Below are positions 1 to 8,438 of a stretch of DNA of 41,023 nt, piece by piece. Numbering within the stretch: position 1 is the first letter of the stretch; each line of letters opens with the position of its first letter. Origin of the DNA: Peptococcaceae bacterium (GTDB lineage: Bacteria > Bacillota > Desulfitobacteriia > Desulfitobacteriales > Syntrophobotulaceae); assembly GCA_012517475.1 (NCBI GenBank), contig JAAYUV010000046.1:1-41023 (forward strand), in the 5' to 3' direction. The translations under genes were made by a program, and so were the position numbers. Below the pieces are notes generated by a model. It made no database searches. It was given only the letters and a program-made list of their open reading frames with translations, and was not told the origin of the DNA.

Positions 1-137
1 GATTTTCTGAGGCGATGTTGAACCTTTATTTAAAAGGAATTCGCCTCTTGGAAGGGTTTTTAGCGCTAACTATTTCCATTTTGAGGCCTCGAATTCCTTT
101 TTATTTTGGTAAAATTCCCTGACTTTTTCAGGAGAAA
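1..137 (-). terminator. Inverted repeat downstream of the cassette
   Basis: Downstream of the last cassette gene a 12-13 bp inverted repeat is visible: TAAAAGGAATTCG at 31-43 and its complement at 90-103, with a long loop. A smaller 7-bp pair, GAGGCGA/TCGCCTC, lies at 10-16 and 41-47. It may end transcription of the minus-strand cassette, but it lacks a clean short-loop terminator shape. Confidence 0.25.
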
Positions 138-745
138 CTAACTAGTCACAGCTGCAAATATGAACAACATCAGTATCCCACTCAAAATCCAAATGGAAAT
201 AAACAACAGCCACCCTTTATGCCGATAAATATAGTATTGTAGAAAATACACCCCGACAAAAAATAGTATTGCGACCATCCAGGCTAACCAAGAAAAAGTA
301 TTCAATATCGGTAAAAACAACATCACAAAAAAAATAAAAAGAATGATTAGCGGCAACCAGATGATTAAACCGGCTTTAGGTCTTTTTCTATTTCTAATCT
401 GATGATCAGGTTCACTGTATTGTTGGGGAATATATCCTGTGGGATAAAGCGCATCCTCGCGCTTTTTTACTTTTTTAAACTTCCAGACGGAACATATTCT
501 ACCGTTTCTTTTCCATTTGCAAGTGACTTCTTTTGGTCCCATAAGGAATCCCAAAAAAACATTGTCTTTTTTGTTTCATCCAAAAAAGCTGCCGCCTTAT
601 AATGAAGAGGAATTTTTAGGAACCCCATTTCATTAGGCAAAAAATCACAATCTATCATTAAATCTGCTTCTTTTCCGGTCTGCATCGGAATCCAAATTTT
701 TCCCATTTTAGCCATCAAGGTTTTTATAATCGCCTCTTTACTCAT
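138..745 (-). CDS. Small membrane protein in two frames; possible programmed -1 frameshift
   Basis: Two overlapping minus-strand frames appear to form one gene. The first begins at ATG 745, behind a run of G (a GTG lies just upstream at 748), and encodes 92 residues before TAA at 469-467. The second frame continues to 138 with three strongly hydrophobic segments. The first part resembles the N-terminal domain of the 630-residue protein at 6532-8424, and the second begins with YPTGYIP, matching YPAGYVP at the same place in that paralogue. The join lies on A-AAA-AAG (476-470), in zero frame and directly before the stop. A 7-bp hairpin (465-459 with 452-446) starts 4 nt later. A -1 slip gives a product of about 202 residues. 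This could be programmed frameshifting or simply an indel in an A-run. Function is unknown. Confidence 0.6.
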
Positions 746-823
746 CACATTCCCCCCCAGTTTAAACAGTAAGATAAATTCTTTTGCTTTCGGTTTTCGT
801 CAATATCTGCATTATGGTTTGAT

Positions 824-1843
824 TTATTTGCTGCCTTTTACTGTTAAATCTGTGCGAGCAGTAATAAAAGCGTTTTTACCTTCCACAACAATGAGTTCCA
901 CCTTGTAATTGCCCGGCGGCAATGGCCTTTCAGGTGTGTTGAAGCACCCCGATCCATTTGTCCAAGTATTATCCACAGCCGAACTTAGCGCTTTCCTATA
1001 CAACGGCTCAACAATTTCTCCATTTTGGCCTGTAATCCTGAACCCATATTCTGTTCCGCCTTTCAATCCCTGAGAGTTGGGGTATATTGTTTCTCCCTGT
1101 TTAAATTCGCGTTTCATGGAACTTTCACTAGGAGGAAAAGTACTTGAAAGCAGTACCTTGTGAGAAGAATCAATTTTTTCAACCGCTTCTACGGTATCTC
1201 CGCTGCCAAGGGGGTCGCTGACTTTGCTAATCACAGAATATGCCGGAATACTGACAGAAAGCATCAGCGAAATAACAAAAGATATTACTGCTGCCCGCTT
1301 TATTTTAAAACTTGTTAATATATTAAATAGTATCATGTATATAGCTCCGATCGTTAACAACAGTTTTCCCGTTGCAGCGCTAATGAAGAATATCCTGGTG
1401 GCAGGATTAAAATTATAGAAATATCTGTTGTCTGTTAAAACGCTTGACAGGGTAAGCGGGGGGCAACCAATAAAGGCGAAAAATATATAGACGAGCGATA
1501 AAAGCAACAGTATTACCGCGATAAAAATACTGTTTTTTCTGACCAGGATAAGTATTAACCCTCCTATTACCGCAAGAATTGGATAGGTGAATAATAAGAA
1601 AATCGGGTCAGGCTTGCTTATTATGCAAATAATTACAGTAATTAACAACAAAATGCCTAACGACAAAGGAGTTAAACGCCAGTAATTATTTCTGTTAGTT
1701 GTTGATAATTTTTCATGGGATGGAATTGTGCAATACTTCGCGCCATTTTCTTCTTTGGGAACCTTTGACTCAACCTGTGCGCCGCAGTGACGGCAAAATT
1801 TCGCATTGTCGTTTATGACCTTACCACATGATTCACAATACAT
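824..1843 (-). CDS. Zinc-ribbon membrane protein with C-terminal beta-rich domain
   Basis: I start it at ATG 1843 (MYCESCGK), because a strong GGAGGGGAGAGG site precedes that codon; the frame is open ten codons further. That gives 339 residues. The first 25 hold a double-CxxC zinc ribbon (CESCG...CRHCG). About five to six hydrophobic segments follow, then an extracytoplasmic domain of about 130 residues. Its end, with PPGNYKVELIVVEGK, resembles the PEGKYRVEMYIEDRK stretch of the 630-residue protein at 6532-8424, so the two genes share both a ribbon and a probable Ig-like module. No enzyme motif is visible. It lies in the same direction as the cassette but is separated from the upstream gene by a recombinase remnant. 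Function is unknown. Confidence 0.75.
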   Translation of the reverse strand: MYCESCGKVINDNAKFCRHCGAQVESKVPKEENGAKYCTIPSHEKLSTTNRNNYWRLTPLSLGILLLITVIICIISKPDPIFLLFTYPILAVIGGLILILVRKNSIFIAVILLLLSLVYIFFAFIGCPPLTLSSVLTDNRYFYNFNPATRIFFISAATGKLLLTIGAIYMILFNILTSFKIKRAAVISFVISLMLSVSIPAYSVISKVSDPLGSGDTVEAVEKIDSSHKVLLSSTFPPSESSMKREFKQGETIYPNSQGLKGGTEYGFRITGQNGEIVEPLYRKALSSAVDNTWTNGSGCFNTPERPLPPGNYKVELIVVEGKNAFITARTDLTVKGSK

Positions 1844-2071
1844 TTCCTCTCCCCTCCAATAAATACCATTCATCTGCTATTTCAGAAACTAAAATTTTTC
1901 AGCCCTTAATGGATCATCATTAGCCGCAACACAATTTTAGAAATTTTGTTGTTTTCTTTGTCGATAATGTACATTATCGTTTTAATACCCCTTGAAAACA
2001 AAAGATCAAGTGCACCTTTGTTTAACAGGTACACCTTAATTATACCAATAATTTTCATACAATTTAAGTTA

Positions 2072-2490
2072 TTATAATATCTCCCTTACCTCGAACCCCG
2101 CTTTCAACACAAACACCACCTCCACCAGCGACTTTACCCGTATCTGCTCCACCAGTGTAATAATAATAAACAAATCCTCGTCAAACCCCTTCAGCAATTC
2201 CTGTCCCCGAAGCGTTTTTTCAATCTCCCGCACCTTTGAAAGAGCATCTTTCCGCTTAAACTCCGCCTGAGTAAAAGCCGAACGTTTCTGCCTCAGTTCA
2301 TCCATCTCCCAGATTAAACCGGGCATGGTTTTTGGTATTTATCCCTGTGATCACATCGTCGGCATATATACTTGCATACTCCCAATCCGGGCGTTTTTGA
2401 TATAATCCTCGTAATAGGTAACCTGTGTCTCGTAGCTGGAAAGCTGTTTTTCGGTGTTAGTACTCACGTGGCAGTAGGGAGAAAACATAT
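2072..2490 (-). pseudogene. Decayed large serine recombinase, internally deleted
   Basis: The minus strand shows only the two ends of a large serine recombinase. Near 2490-2290, in two frames, it reads like YCxVSTNTEKQLSSYETQ, then RPDWEYASIYADD and TGINTK. This matches the catalytic N-terminus, including the conserved VST serine motif. Then it jumps straight to an 84-residue open frame (2072-2326) ending VLKAGFEVREIL, typical of the C-terminus of this family. A one-base frameshift lies in the A-run near 2392, and most of the roughly 500-residue protein is missing. It interrupts the cassette between the genes at 824-1843 and 2650-3681, so it probably marks an old insertion. It is not expected to be functional. 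Confidence 0.75.
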
Positions 2491-2550
2491 CCAATTCCTC
2501 ACAAGAACCCATAAAACCTTGCTGCGTAAGGCTTTATGGGTTATGTTTTC
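2481..2550. repeat. Long imperfect palindrome
   Basis: A 15-bp stem with one mismatch (2506-2520 with 2528-2542, 7-nt loop) is enclosed by a second pair, GAAAACAT at 2481-2488 and ATGTTTTC at 2543-2550. It lies just upstream of the recombinase remnant and just downstream of the gene ending at 2650. It may be a terminator for that gene or part of the old element's end. Confidence 0.5.
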
Positions 2551-2649
2551 TTTTAAGCGATACCATGGCTTCCACGTGCTTTGGAACTACGATTCGGATA
2601 AGCTCCAACTACCTGAATTTCGTACAGAAAATTTCAGCCCGGTAACTGC

Positions 2650-3681
2650 TCATAACACCGGTCTACCGCAATTGCTGCAAAACTTTGACTCTGCATTTAA
2701 TGGAGATCCGCAGTTTACGCAAAATTTCCTGGACATCCGCGCCTGTGTAATCAGATTTGCGCCTTCATCTACCAAAACAGTCTTACACAATTCGTTAAAC
2801 CTTATAGTATTAAGCCTTTCAATTTTCCCAATGTCTTTTTTGATGGTAAAGCCCCAGGTTTCAGTTTGATTTGAAATAACATATAAGATAAATATATTAC
2901 CGGCCTCATCGTGCATGTAAACTGCAAGACGGTTTCGGAGAGCCTCAAAGAGCTTCGGCAAATATTTGTACTCTAATGTAAATGCATATAATGAAGTAGC
3001 ATCAATTTCATCTACGTTAAGTATCTCTTCATTTACCATTTCATTTAATGCTTTTTGGATGTCTTCGTAAGATATGGAACTGTAAACAACATTATCTGCG
3101 ACATAGGCTAGGGGAAAAATTAACCTGCTAAAGTCGCTTTCTCCTGAATTGTCATAGGAGTTGAAAACCGATGCGGCGGTAAACCACCCTCCGTCATATT
3201 TATTTTGCAATATGACGTCGCAAGCCGCTAAAATTATAAGAAGATATATCGGGGATATTTCCATTCCAGTTGAACTCATTTCCCTGCTATTGCTTATTCC
3301 TGAGAGTTCCTGCAGCATTTCACATATTGTTTCCCTGTTTTCACAGGCTAAATAGCCACCGATATCACCTGCTTCATACACAAGCGCATATTCGGAATCG
3401 GCAGTGTTTGTGTGGGGCAGGGCGAGACGGAAGCGCAGGAAATGATCTTCGATACAGGCAAAAACCTTTAAAGAATTTTTAGGGTTCATAAAGCTTCCTG
3501 CAACATAGTCTGCAACCAGTTTTAAGTCAGGGTTTTTTATGGTTGCAGAAAGCAGTCCGTCCTGTCTGTCCGATGAGAACTCATTCCGCAGCAGGGAAAG
3601 GCCGGAGTTCAGCGTGAAGCCCTGACTGTTTCCATAAAATAATATTTCTGAATCTGAAAAAGTAATCCTGTTTGAAGTCAT
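2650..3681 (-). CDS. Unknown protein with C-terminal zinc ribbon
   Basis: This protein has 343 residues. The only recognisable part is the last 25 residues, a double-CxxC zinc ribbon (CVNCG...CSNCGRPVL), here at the C-terminus rather than the N-terminus as in its neighbours. The rest looks soluble, with no signal peptide or long hydrophobic helices, and I cannot place it in a family. Its ATG overlaps the stop of the upstream 3678-6023 gene by 4 bp (ATGA), so the two are almost certainly translationally coupled and cotranscribed. It is probably a cytoplasmic partner of the membrane proteins of the cassette (inference from position and the shared ribbon). Confidence 0.75.
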   Translation of the reverse strand: MTSNRITFSDSEILFYGNSQGFTLNSGLSLLRNEFSSDRQDGLLSATIKNPDLKLVADYVAGSFMNPKNSLKVFACIEDHFLRFRLALPHTNTADSEYALVYEAGDIGGYLACENRETICEMLQELSGISNSREMSSTGMEISPIYLLIILAACDVILQNKYDGGWFTAASVFNSYDNSGESDFSRLIFPLAYVADNVVYSSISYEDIQKALNEMVNEEILNVDEIDATSLYAFTLEYKYLPKLFEALRNRLAVYMHDEAGNIFILYVISNQTETWGFTIKKDIGKIERLNTIRFNELCKTVLVDEGANLITQARMSRKFCVNCGSPLNAESKFCSNCGRPVL

Positions 3682-6023
3682 TTCCCGTTGCCCCCTTTCA
3701 CAACGCCGTTTAAACCTTGTGCAACTCCCTTGAAATGATTATCAGCCGCATCCACCGCACCAGAGATTTTCCCTGTTAAGCCGGACTCTTGCGCGGCAGT
3801 TTGCGCAACAGTCGCTGCAGAGCTCTCAGCGGCCCCAACTAAAGCCTTAAGCGCATTTTTAGCATTTTCCACATCATATTTTGCTTTACCGGCATCAAAT
3901 ATCTTGCCGACACCGACTGAAATGCCTTTGTTTATTCCAAATTCAGTTATGACAACAGACAGGTTTTTATTATTTACATACCCGTCTGCTGCTGCACCGG
4001 CTATCTCCTTCGCCAGGGATAAAGAGCTTAATGTAGTCTTGGCGGATGTCAGGGCTGTTGATATACCTGATGTTCCTACGGCAAGGGCAATGTCCGAGGC
4101 AAAGCCGATGGCACCGGCAACATTCGCAGCGGTTTCCAGTTCACCTGCATGGTTCACCCATCGCTTAGCACTATTTTGAAAGCTGTCTTCACTTTCAAAG
4201 GTTTGTGCCCGTTTTACCGCAGCATTATCCTCCTGCCAGGATTTCAACTCCCTCAGATTGCGTTTCAATTCGTCTCTGGCAATTTCCGTCCTTAATTTGT
4301 CACCATTTTGTATATGCCTTTGGATATCGTTATCCAATGAACTGATGATGTTTTTGATTGAATTTATGTTCATTTCCGGATAGTTTTCATTTTGCCAGCC
4401 ATGGTTTTTTGTGAATATCCTCCCATCCTCCCTGCGCGTGCCTACCGGCGGTTCCACCGGAGCATCATGGTTTGAAGGCCGGGCAGCGCGGCTGATATCA
4501 GGACCACTAAAGCTTGTTGTTTTTTGAGTATCTGCCGGGTACGTCACATTAGCATCAGGCAAAGGCATACCGGCCAGATTCTCAGTTCCGCCGACCATTG
4601 AGGCAATTGTGCTTATCAGGGCAGAAAGTCCTGCCAGAAATCCACTTGCTGCAGCAGCGGCTTTTGCATCTTCATCAGAAACCGGCTGAGGAATGAAGGG
4701 ATTATCATTTGAAACGTATTCATTGCGCTTATTGCCTTCTCCGGTGCTGTTAATGCCTGTGGCCTGCACTTTTAAAGCAGTCCAGTCTGCCTCCAGCCAT
4801 GTATTATATTGAGTTTCATCAGACGATTTTATCTGCCATAGAAAATTACCCTCAATGCGGTTCATATCTCTGTTTATTTGACCCTTATACGTCAGCAACA
4901 CAGTAGAGGATTCATTATATAGATAATTTTCTATTGCAATCCTGTTTCCTTCAACTACCATATTGTATTTGATATTTTCTTGGTGAACTTCACGTGGTAT
5001 AATCTTGCTGTCTTTGATATTAAAAGTTCCTGTTGAAGTGCCATTAGCAAACGCAGGAATCGTTTCCTTGGATACTTTCCATTTCGTGACAGTTAACTCA
5101 AAATTCCACAAACCGTCCAGGCTATTTACTACAGGTGTATCAACCTTACTTTGTTCTGCAAGCTTAGAGGTATTCCTGGTAACAAATTTTCCACCTATAT
5201 ATTCTTTATCAGGCTCACTTTTTCTGCTTATTAGAAAACTTCCCTCCATCAACTTCCCATCTTCACTTATACCGGCAACAAATTTATATTTGTAATCTGT
5301 GTAGTCGTATTCAAATTCTAATTTGCCATTGGATGGATTGATATTAGAGGTAATATCTATGCTGTTTAGTATTAGACGCTTGCCACCCGGGTTGTTAACC
5401 TGTCTGATGGACCATTTATCAGCAAGCGTCTCCATCAATTTATTTTTCTGGCTTTCGGAAACATTGTTCACATCGACCGTATAAACCATTTCCCAATCAC
5501 CCTCAAACTTGCTGATTTCAATATCTGCAGCCTTTGCCGGGGATGTAAAGGCAGAAAGCAAAAAACTGGAGCACAGCAAAATTGTAAAAACAAATTCTTT
5601 CCTTAGTTTTTTCGCCTTCAGAACAATAACTAAATTAAGCCCAACCTGCATTCCGACCGCCAATGCCGCAATAAACAGCATAATAGGTATGTAAGATTTG
5701 AAAAGTAATGCAATGAATTGATTTACAAGCAGCAAAACCAGAAATGAAAGTGCAAAGATGATGTTTTGTCTGTAAAAAATGTTTCTGTCCTTTCGCTCCA
5801 GTTTGATAAAAAATCCGAAAATTGCACCGATAGCAAGACCCGTCCCAACCCACAATAAAGCAGCGTTTTTATGCACAATCCCGGAAAAAAGCAAAAAAGA
5901 CAGGCTTTGCAAAACTATTGCAGTAACAATTGACCAAATAACCACTCTTTGTGGTTTTTTTGATATGATAAAAGTTGCAATAATACCTGCCAGCATTAAA
6001 ATAATGCTTATATAAAGCAGCAT
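3678..6023 (-). CDS. Large membrane protein of the zinc-ribbon cassette, unknown function
   Basis: The start is placed at ATG 6023 (MLLYISII), which follows GGGGGTGAGG at good spacing, giving 781 residues. About six hydrophobic helices occupy the first 170 residues. An extracytoplasmic region follows with two similar beta-rich stretches (around FEGDWEMVYTVDV and LDGLWNFELTVT), which look like a repeated lipocalin-like or sheet domain. Then comes a low-complexity linker, a charged helical stretch (EIARDELKRNLRELKSWQ), and an alanine/glycine-rich C-terminus of about 200 residues. That layout, with a compact variable tail after a linker, is reminiscent of secreted or surface effector proteins, but I see no toxin motif. 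It is coupled by overlap to the gene at 2650-3681. Confidence 0.75.
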   Translation of the reverse strand: MLLYISIILMLAGIIATFIISKKPQRVVIWSIVTAIVLQSLSFLLFSGIVHKNAALLWVGTGLAIGAIFGFFIKLERKDRNIFYRQNIIFALSFLVLLLVNQFIALLFKSYIPIMLFIAALAVGMQVGLNLVIVLKAKKLRKEFVFTILLCSSFLLSAFTSPAKAADIEISKFEGDWEMVYTVDVNNVSESQKNKLMETLADKWSIRQVNNPGGKRLILNSIDITSNINPSNGKLEFEYDYTDYKYKFVAGISEDGKLMEGSFLISRKSEPDKEYIGGKFVTRNTSKLAEQSKVDTPVVNSLDGLWNFELTVTKWKVSKETIPAFANGTSTGTFNIKDSKIIPREVHQENIKYNMVVEGNRIAIENYLYNESSTVLLTYKGQINRDMNRIEGNFLWQIKSSDETQYNTWLEADWTALKVQATGINSTGEGNKRNEYVSNDNPFIPQPVSDEDAKAAAAASGFLAGLSALISTIASMVGGTENLAGMPLPDANVTYPADTQKTTSFSGPDISRAARPSNHDAPVEPPVGTRREDGRIFTKNHGWQNENYPEMNINSIKNIISSLDNDIQRHIQNGDKLRTEIARDELKRNLRELKSWQEDNAAVKRAQTFESEDSFQNSAKRWVNHAGELETAANVAGAIGFASDIALAVGTSGISTALTSAKTTLSSLSLAKEIAGAAADGYVNNKNLSVVITEFGINKGISVGVGKIFDAGKAKYDVENAKNALKALVGAAESSAATVAQTAAQESGLTGKISGAVDAADNHFKGVAQGLNGVVKGGNGK

Positions 6024-6050
6024 ATACCTCACCCCCAAAAGAGAACGCAT

Positions 6051-6512
6051 CTACTTCTTTACCATTTGAATCTCACCACTTCCAATATCTTCAGAATTGA
6101 AATCAGAACAGCTGAAAATCACTTCATATCCGCCATTTACAGCACGATATTTTGTTGAACTCATTTCAATCGGTGATGTCGTATATCCGCTGTCTTTCAA
6201 ATACTGGACATATTTTTCGGCATTCGCCTTTTTGATGTTCATAAACAAATATTTCACCACGCCTGTGTCCTGAACTTCGGCGGTTAAGTCTGCTTTCGGC
6301 GGTTCCAGCCCATTCATTTTTGCCTTGTCCCACATACTTATAGCGTACTCGGTTGTGTCTTCCGGTTCATTTATCAGCGTTGATGTTTGTGGGTTTGTGC
6401 TGCCCGCTTGCTCACTTTGCGTCTTGGGGCTTGTTTCGCTGCCGCTGCCGGCGCATGCAGCTAAACCCAATGCCATTGTTAATACCAATAAAATTAAAAT
6501 TGACTTTTTCAC
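6051..6512 (-). CDS. Small lipoprotein
   Basis: This is a 153-residue protein with a clear lipoprotein signal: a lysine-led hydrophobic stretch ending in the lipobox LAAC at residues 17-20, followed by a Ser/Thr/Gln-rich linker. The mature domain, from about residue 50, is a small alpha/beta domain with no family I recognise. It would be anchored on the outer face of the cytoplasmic membrane. It lies in the operon 27 bp upstream of the large membrane protein's start and about 20 bp downstream of the 630-residue protein, so it is likely a partner of these two. GGGGGAAGGC precedes its ATG. Confidence 0.8.
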   Translation of the reverse strand: MKKSILILLVLTMALGLAACAGSGSETSPKTQSEQAGSTNPQTSTLINEPEDTTEYAISMWDKAKMNGLEPPKADLTAEVQDTGVVKYLFMNIKKANAEKYVQYLKDSGYTTSPIEMSSTKYRAVNGGYEVIFSCSDFNSEDIGSGEIQMVKK

Positions 6513-6531
6513 AATGCCTTCCCCCCTTTTT

Positions 6532-8424
6532 TTATTTTAATCCCAAATCTTTTAAAATCTCATCCCACGGTATATTCCCTTCTGTAACAGGCGGGTGTAG
6601 TCCAAACGCTTTCTCAGCATGAGTAGTCCAGGTATCCCCGGTTTTTGTCATTCCAACTTCGTTCTGATTATATCTTAGCACCTGCATTTTGGGATATTTT
6701 TTAGCCAATTCTTTAATGCTTGCCGCACTGATATTTGCTGTTGCGCCTTCAGTCTCTACAAATGGTTTTATGTTCCCATTATTATATATTGCTTGCGCAT
6801 AACTTAATCCCGTTTTATGATATGCCTCTGTATCAGAGCAAACCGCCATTATCAAACCGTCTAATGCCGGAAGGCCCATCTCATTATTTCCGGTAGCTTG
6901 TTCGGGCTTCATTTTGAAATCTGCGGGCAGTGAGCTTGTGTCAAATTTTACATGGAACTCACAGATAACCTGGCCTTTATACTCTTGGTATAACCCTGTT
7001 CCGTCGGAAACAAACAGCCTGAACTTGCCGATGCTTTTCCCGTCATTCAGCGTAAAACTTTTTTCATAAGGTAATACTGCAGAAAACGATTGTGAGGACG
7101 TTGTACCAGCAGCAGGCTTATCAGTAACTGCCATCACTTCAAAGTCAACTGCCGCATCCGGTGTTTTCCTGTCTTCAATATACATTTCCACTCTATATTT
7201 ACCCTCGGGCCAGGGTCTGTCATTGGTAAGGTTGCTGAACACATAGACATTGGCATCACTGTCGCCGCTGTCCATGCTGTACTCCTTAATGAGTATATCG
7301 CCTGTTATATATCTCCAAACAAACTTTACCTTTGTATTAACCGGAGCATTGCGCAGTTCTGCTACGGCAACCAGTTGCGGTGCGTTTGCCGAATACGAAC
7401 TTACCTTGTCTGAAGGCTTTCCGCTTGAGTCCATAGCAGTGGTCATATGCGCGTTTTTCAAGCCTGCGGTGGTGAAGCTGAATTCGCCCGTCGTAAACAT
7501 TGTTAAAACTACAAGCAACAGGAAACCAGTTATTATCCACAGGATAAGGTGAAGCAGGCAGCCTTTTTTCTTTAGTTTACGCTGGATGAAGAAAGCTACT
7601 GCGAAAAGAACGAGAGAAACAACCCATCCGACTGGAGTACCCTCCGCTGCTAACAGCATTACGATAAGTAAAATTCCCAGAAGTATAAAGCCTATGAGCC
7701 CTAAAGTACCGCCTTTGCCGCCGCTTTTTCGCTGCGCTTCTGAATAAAATTGTCCCTGAGGATTTTTATATTGTGGCTGTGATTGTTGCTGATATTGCGG
7801 CTCTACAGACGTTACGGGTGGTGTGGCAGATGGTTGCTGCGGTGTAGTACCAACCGGTTTTCCGCATTTGTCACAGAATTTAGCACTTTCCATAAGCTGC
7901 ATGCCGCAATTCGAGCAAAAACCACCATTGGCTTGCGGGGCTTGTTCAACCGGTTGTGCTTGTTTAGCAGGCGGTACAAATGTCGGCACATATCCTGCCG
8001 GATACATTGCCTTATTTTTATTAAGTACCGTCTTAAATTTCCACCCGTACTGCTTTGCAGTTTCCTTGACCGCCTTTGGAATAGCTCCTAAATCAAGTGA
8101 GTATTCATAAGCCTTGCCGTCAAGACCATACTGGACACTTTTCACCTTGCGAAACAGCGTTTTTCCGCTTTGAAATGACGAGCCGCTGCCACCGCCAAAC
8201 GATAGTCCATGCCCTACCTCTGTTGTTTTTTCATACATATAAATCACATTGTCCTGCTCGTTTGCAAAGACCGATGCTTCATAACTGATTTTTTTACTTC
8301 CTGTACTCCAGCCCGCATCAAGGAACTCAGTGCTAATGGTAATATCAGCGCCGTTTCCGTTCTGCACCGGTATTCCCAATACCGATAGTTTACTGCTGAT
8401 TTCGGATAGAATTTGCTGTTTCAT
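6532..8424 (-). CDS. Zinc-ribbon membrane protein, first structural gene of the cassette
   Basis: This is a 630-residue multidomain protein. Residues 1-150 form a soluble domain ending in YPAGYVP (141-147), shared with the frameshifted gene at 138-745. A double-CxxC zinc ribbon follows (Cys 170, 173, 184, 187), then a Gln/Pro-rich linker to about 235. Three hydrophobic helices lie at about 241-260, 264-281 and 289-311. The remaining 320 residues should lie outside the membrane and contain a probable Ig-like stretch (PEGKYRVEMYIEDRK) also seen in the 824-1843 protein. No catalytic motif is visible. It begins 14 bp downstream of the LuxR-type regulator with a GGGGGG-type ribosome-binding site, so the two are probably cotranscribed. 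A sensing or envelope role is inference. Confidence 0.8.
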   Translation of the reverse strand: MKQQILSEISSKLSVLGIPVQNGNGADITISTEFLDAGWSTGSKKISYEASVFANEQDNVIYMYEKTTEVGHGLSFGGGSGSSFQSGKTLFRKVKSVQYGLDGKAYEYSLDLGAIPKAVKETAKQYGWKFKTVLNKNKAMYPAGYVPTFVPPAKQAQPVEQAPQANGGFCSNCGMQLMESAKFCDKCGKPVGTTPQQPSATPPVTSVEPQYQQQSQPQYKNPQGQFYSEAQRKSGGKGGTLGLIGFILLGILLIVMLLAAEGTPVGWVVSLVLFAVAFFIQRKLKKKGCLLHLILWIITGFLLLVVLTMFTTGEFSFTTAGLKNAHMTTAMDSSGKPSDKVSSYSANAPQLVAVAELRNAPVNTKVKFVWRYITGDILIKEYSMDSGDSDANVYVFSNLTNDRPWPEGKYRVEMYIEDRKTPDAAVDFEVMAVTDKPAAGTTSSQSFSAVLPYEKSFTLNDGKSIGKFRLFVSDGTGLYQEYKGQVICEFHVKFDTSSLPADFKMKPEQATGNNEMGLPALDGLIMAVCSDTEAYHKTGLSYAQAIYNNGNIKPFVETEGATANISAASIKELAKKYPKMQVLRYNQNEVGMTKTGDTWTTHAEKAFGLHPPVTEGNIPWDEILKDLGLK

Positions 8425-8438
8425 TGAAGCCCCCCCTT

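Noticed and set aside
2372-2869. 165-codon open frame on the plus strand
   Set aside because: It overlaps the recombinase remnant, the palindrome and the zinc-ribbon end of the 343-residue protein on the other strand. It has no family resemblance.
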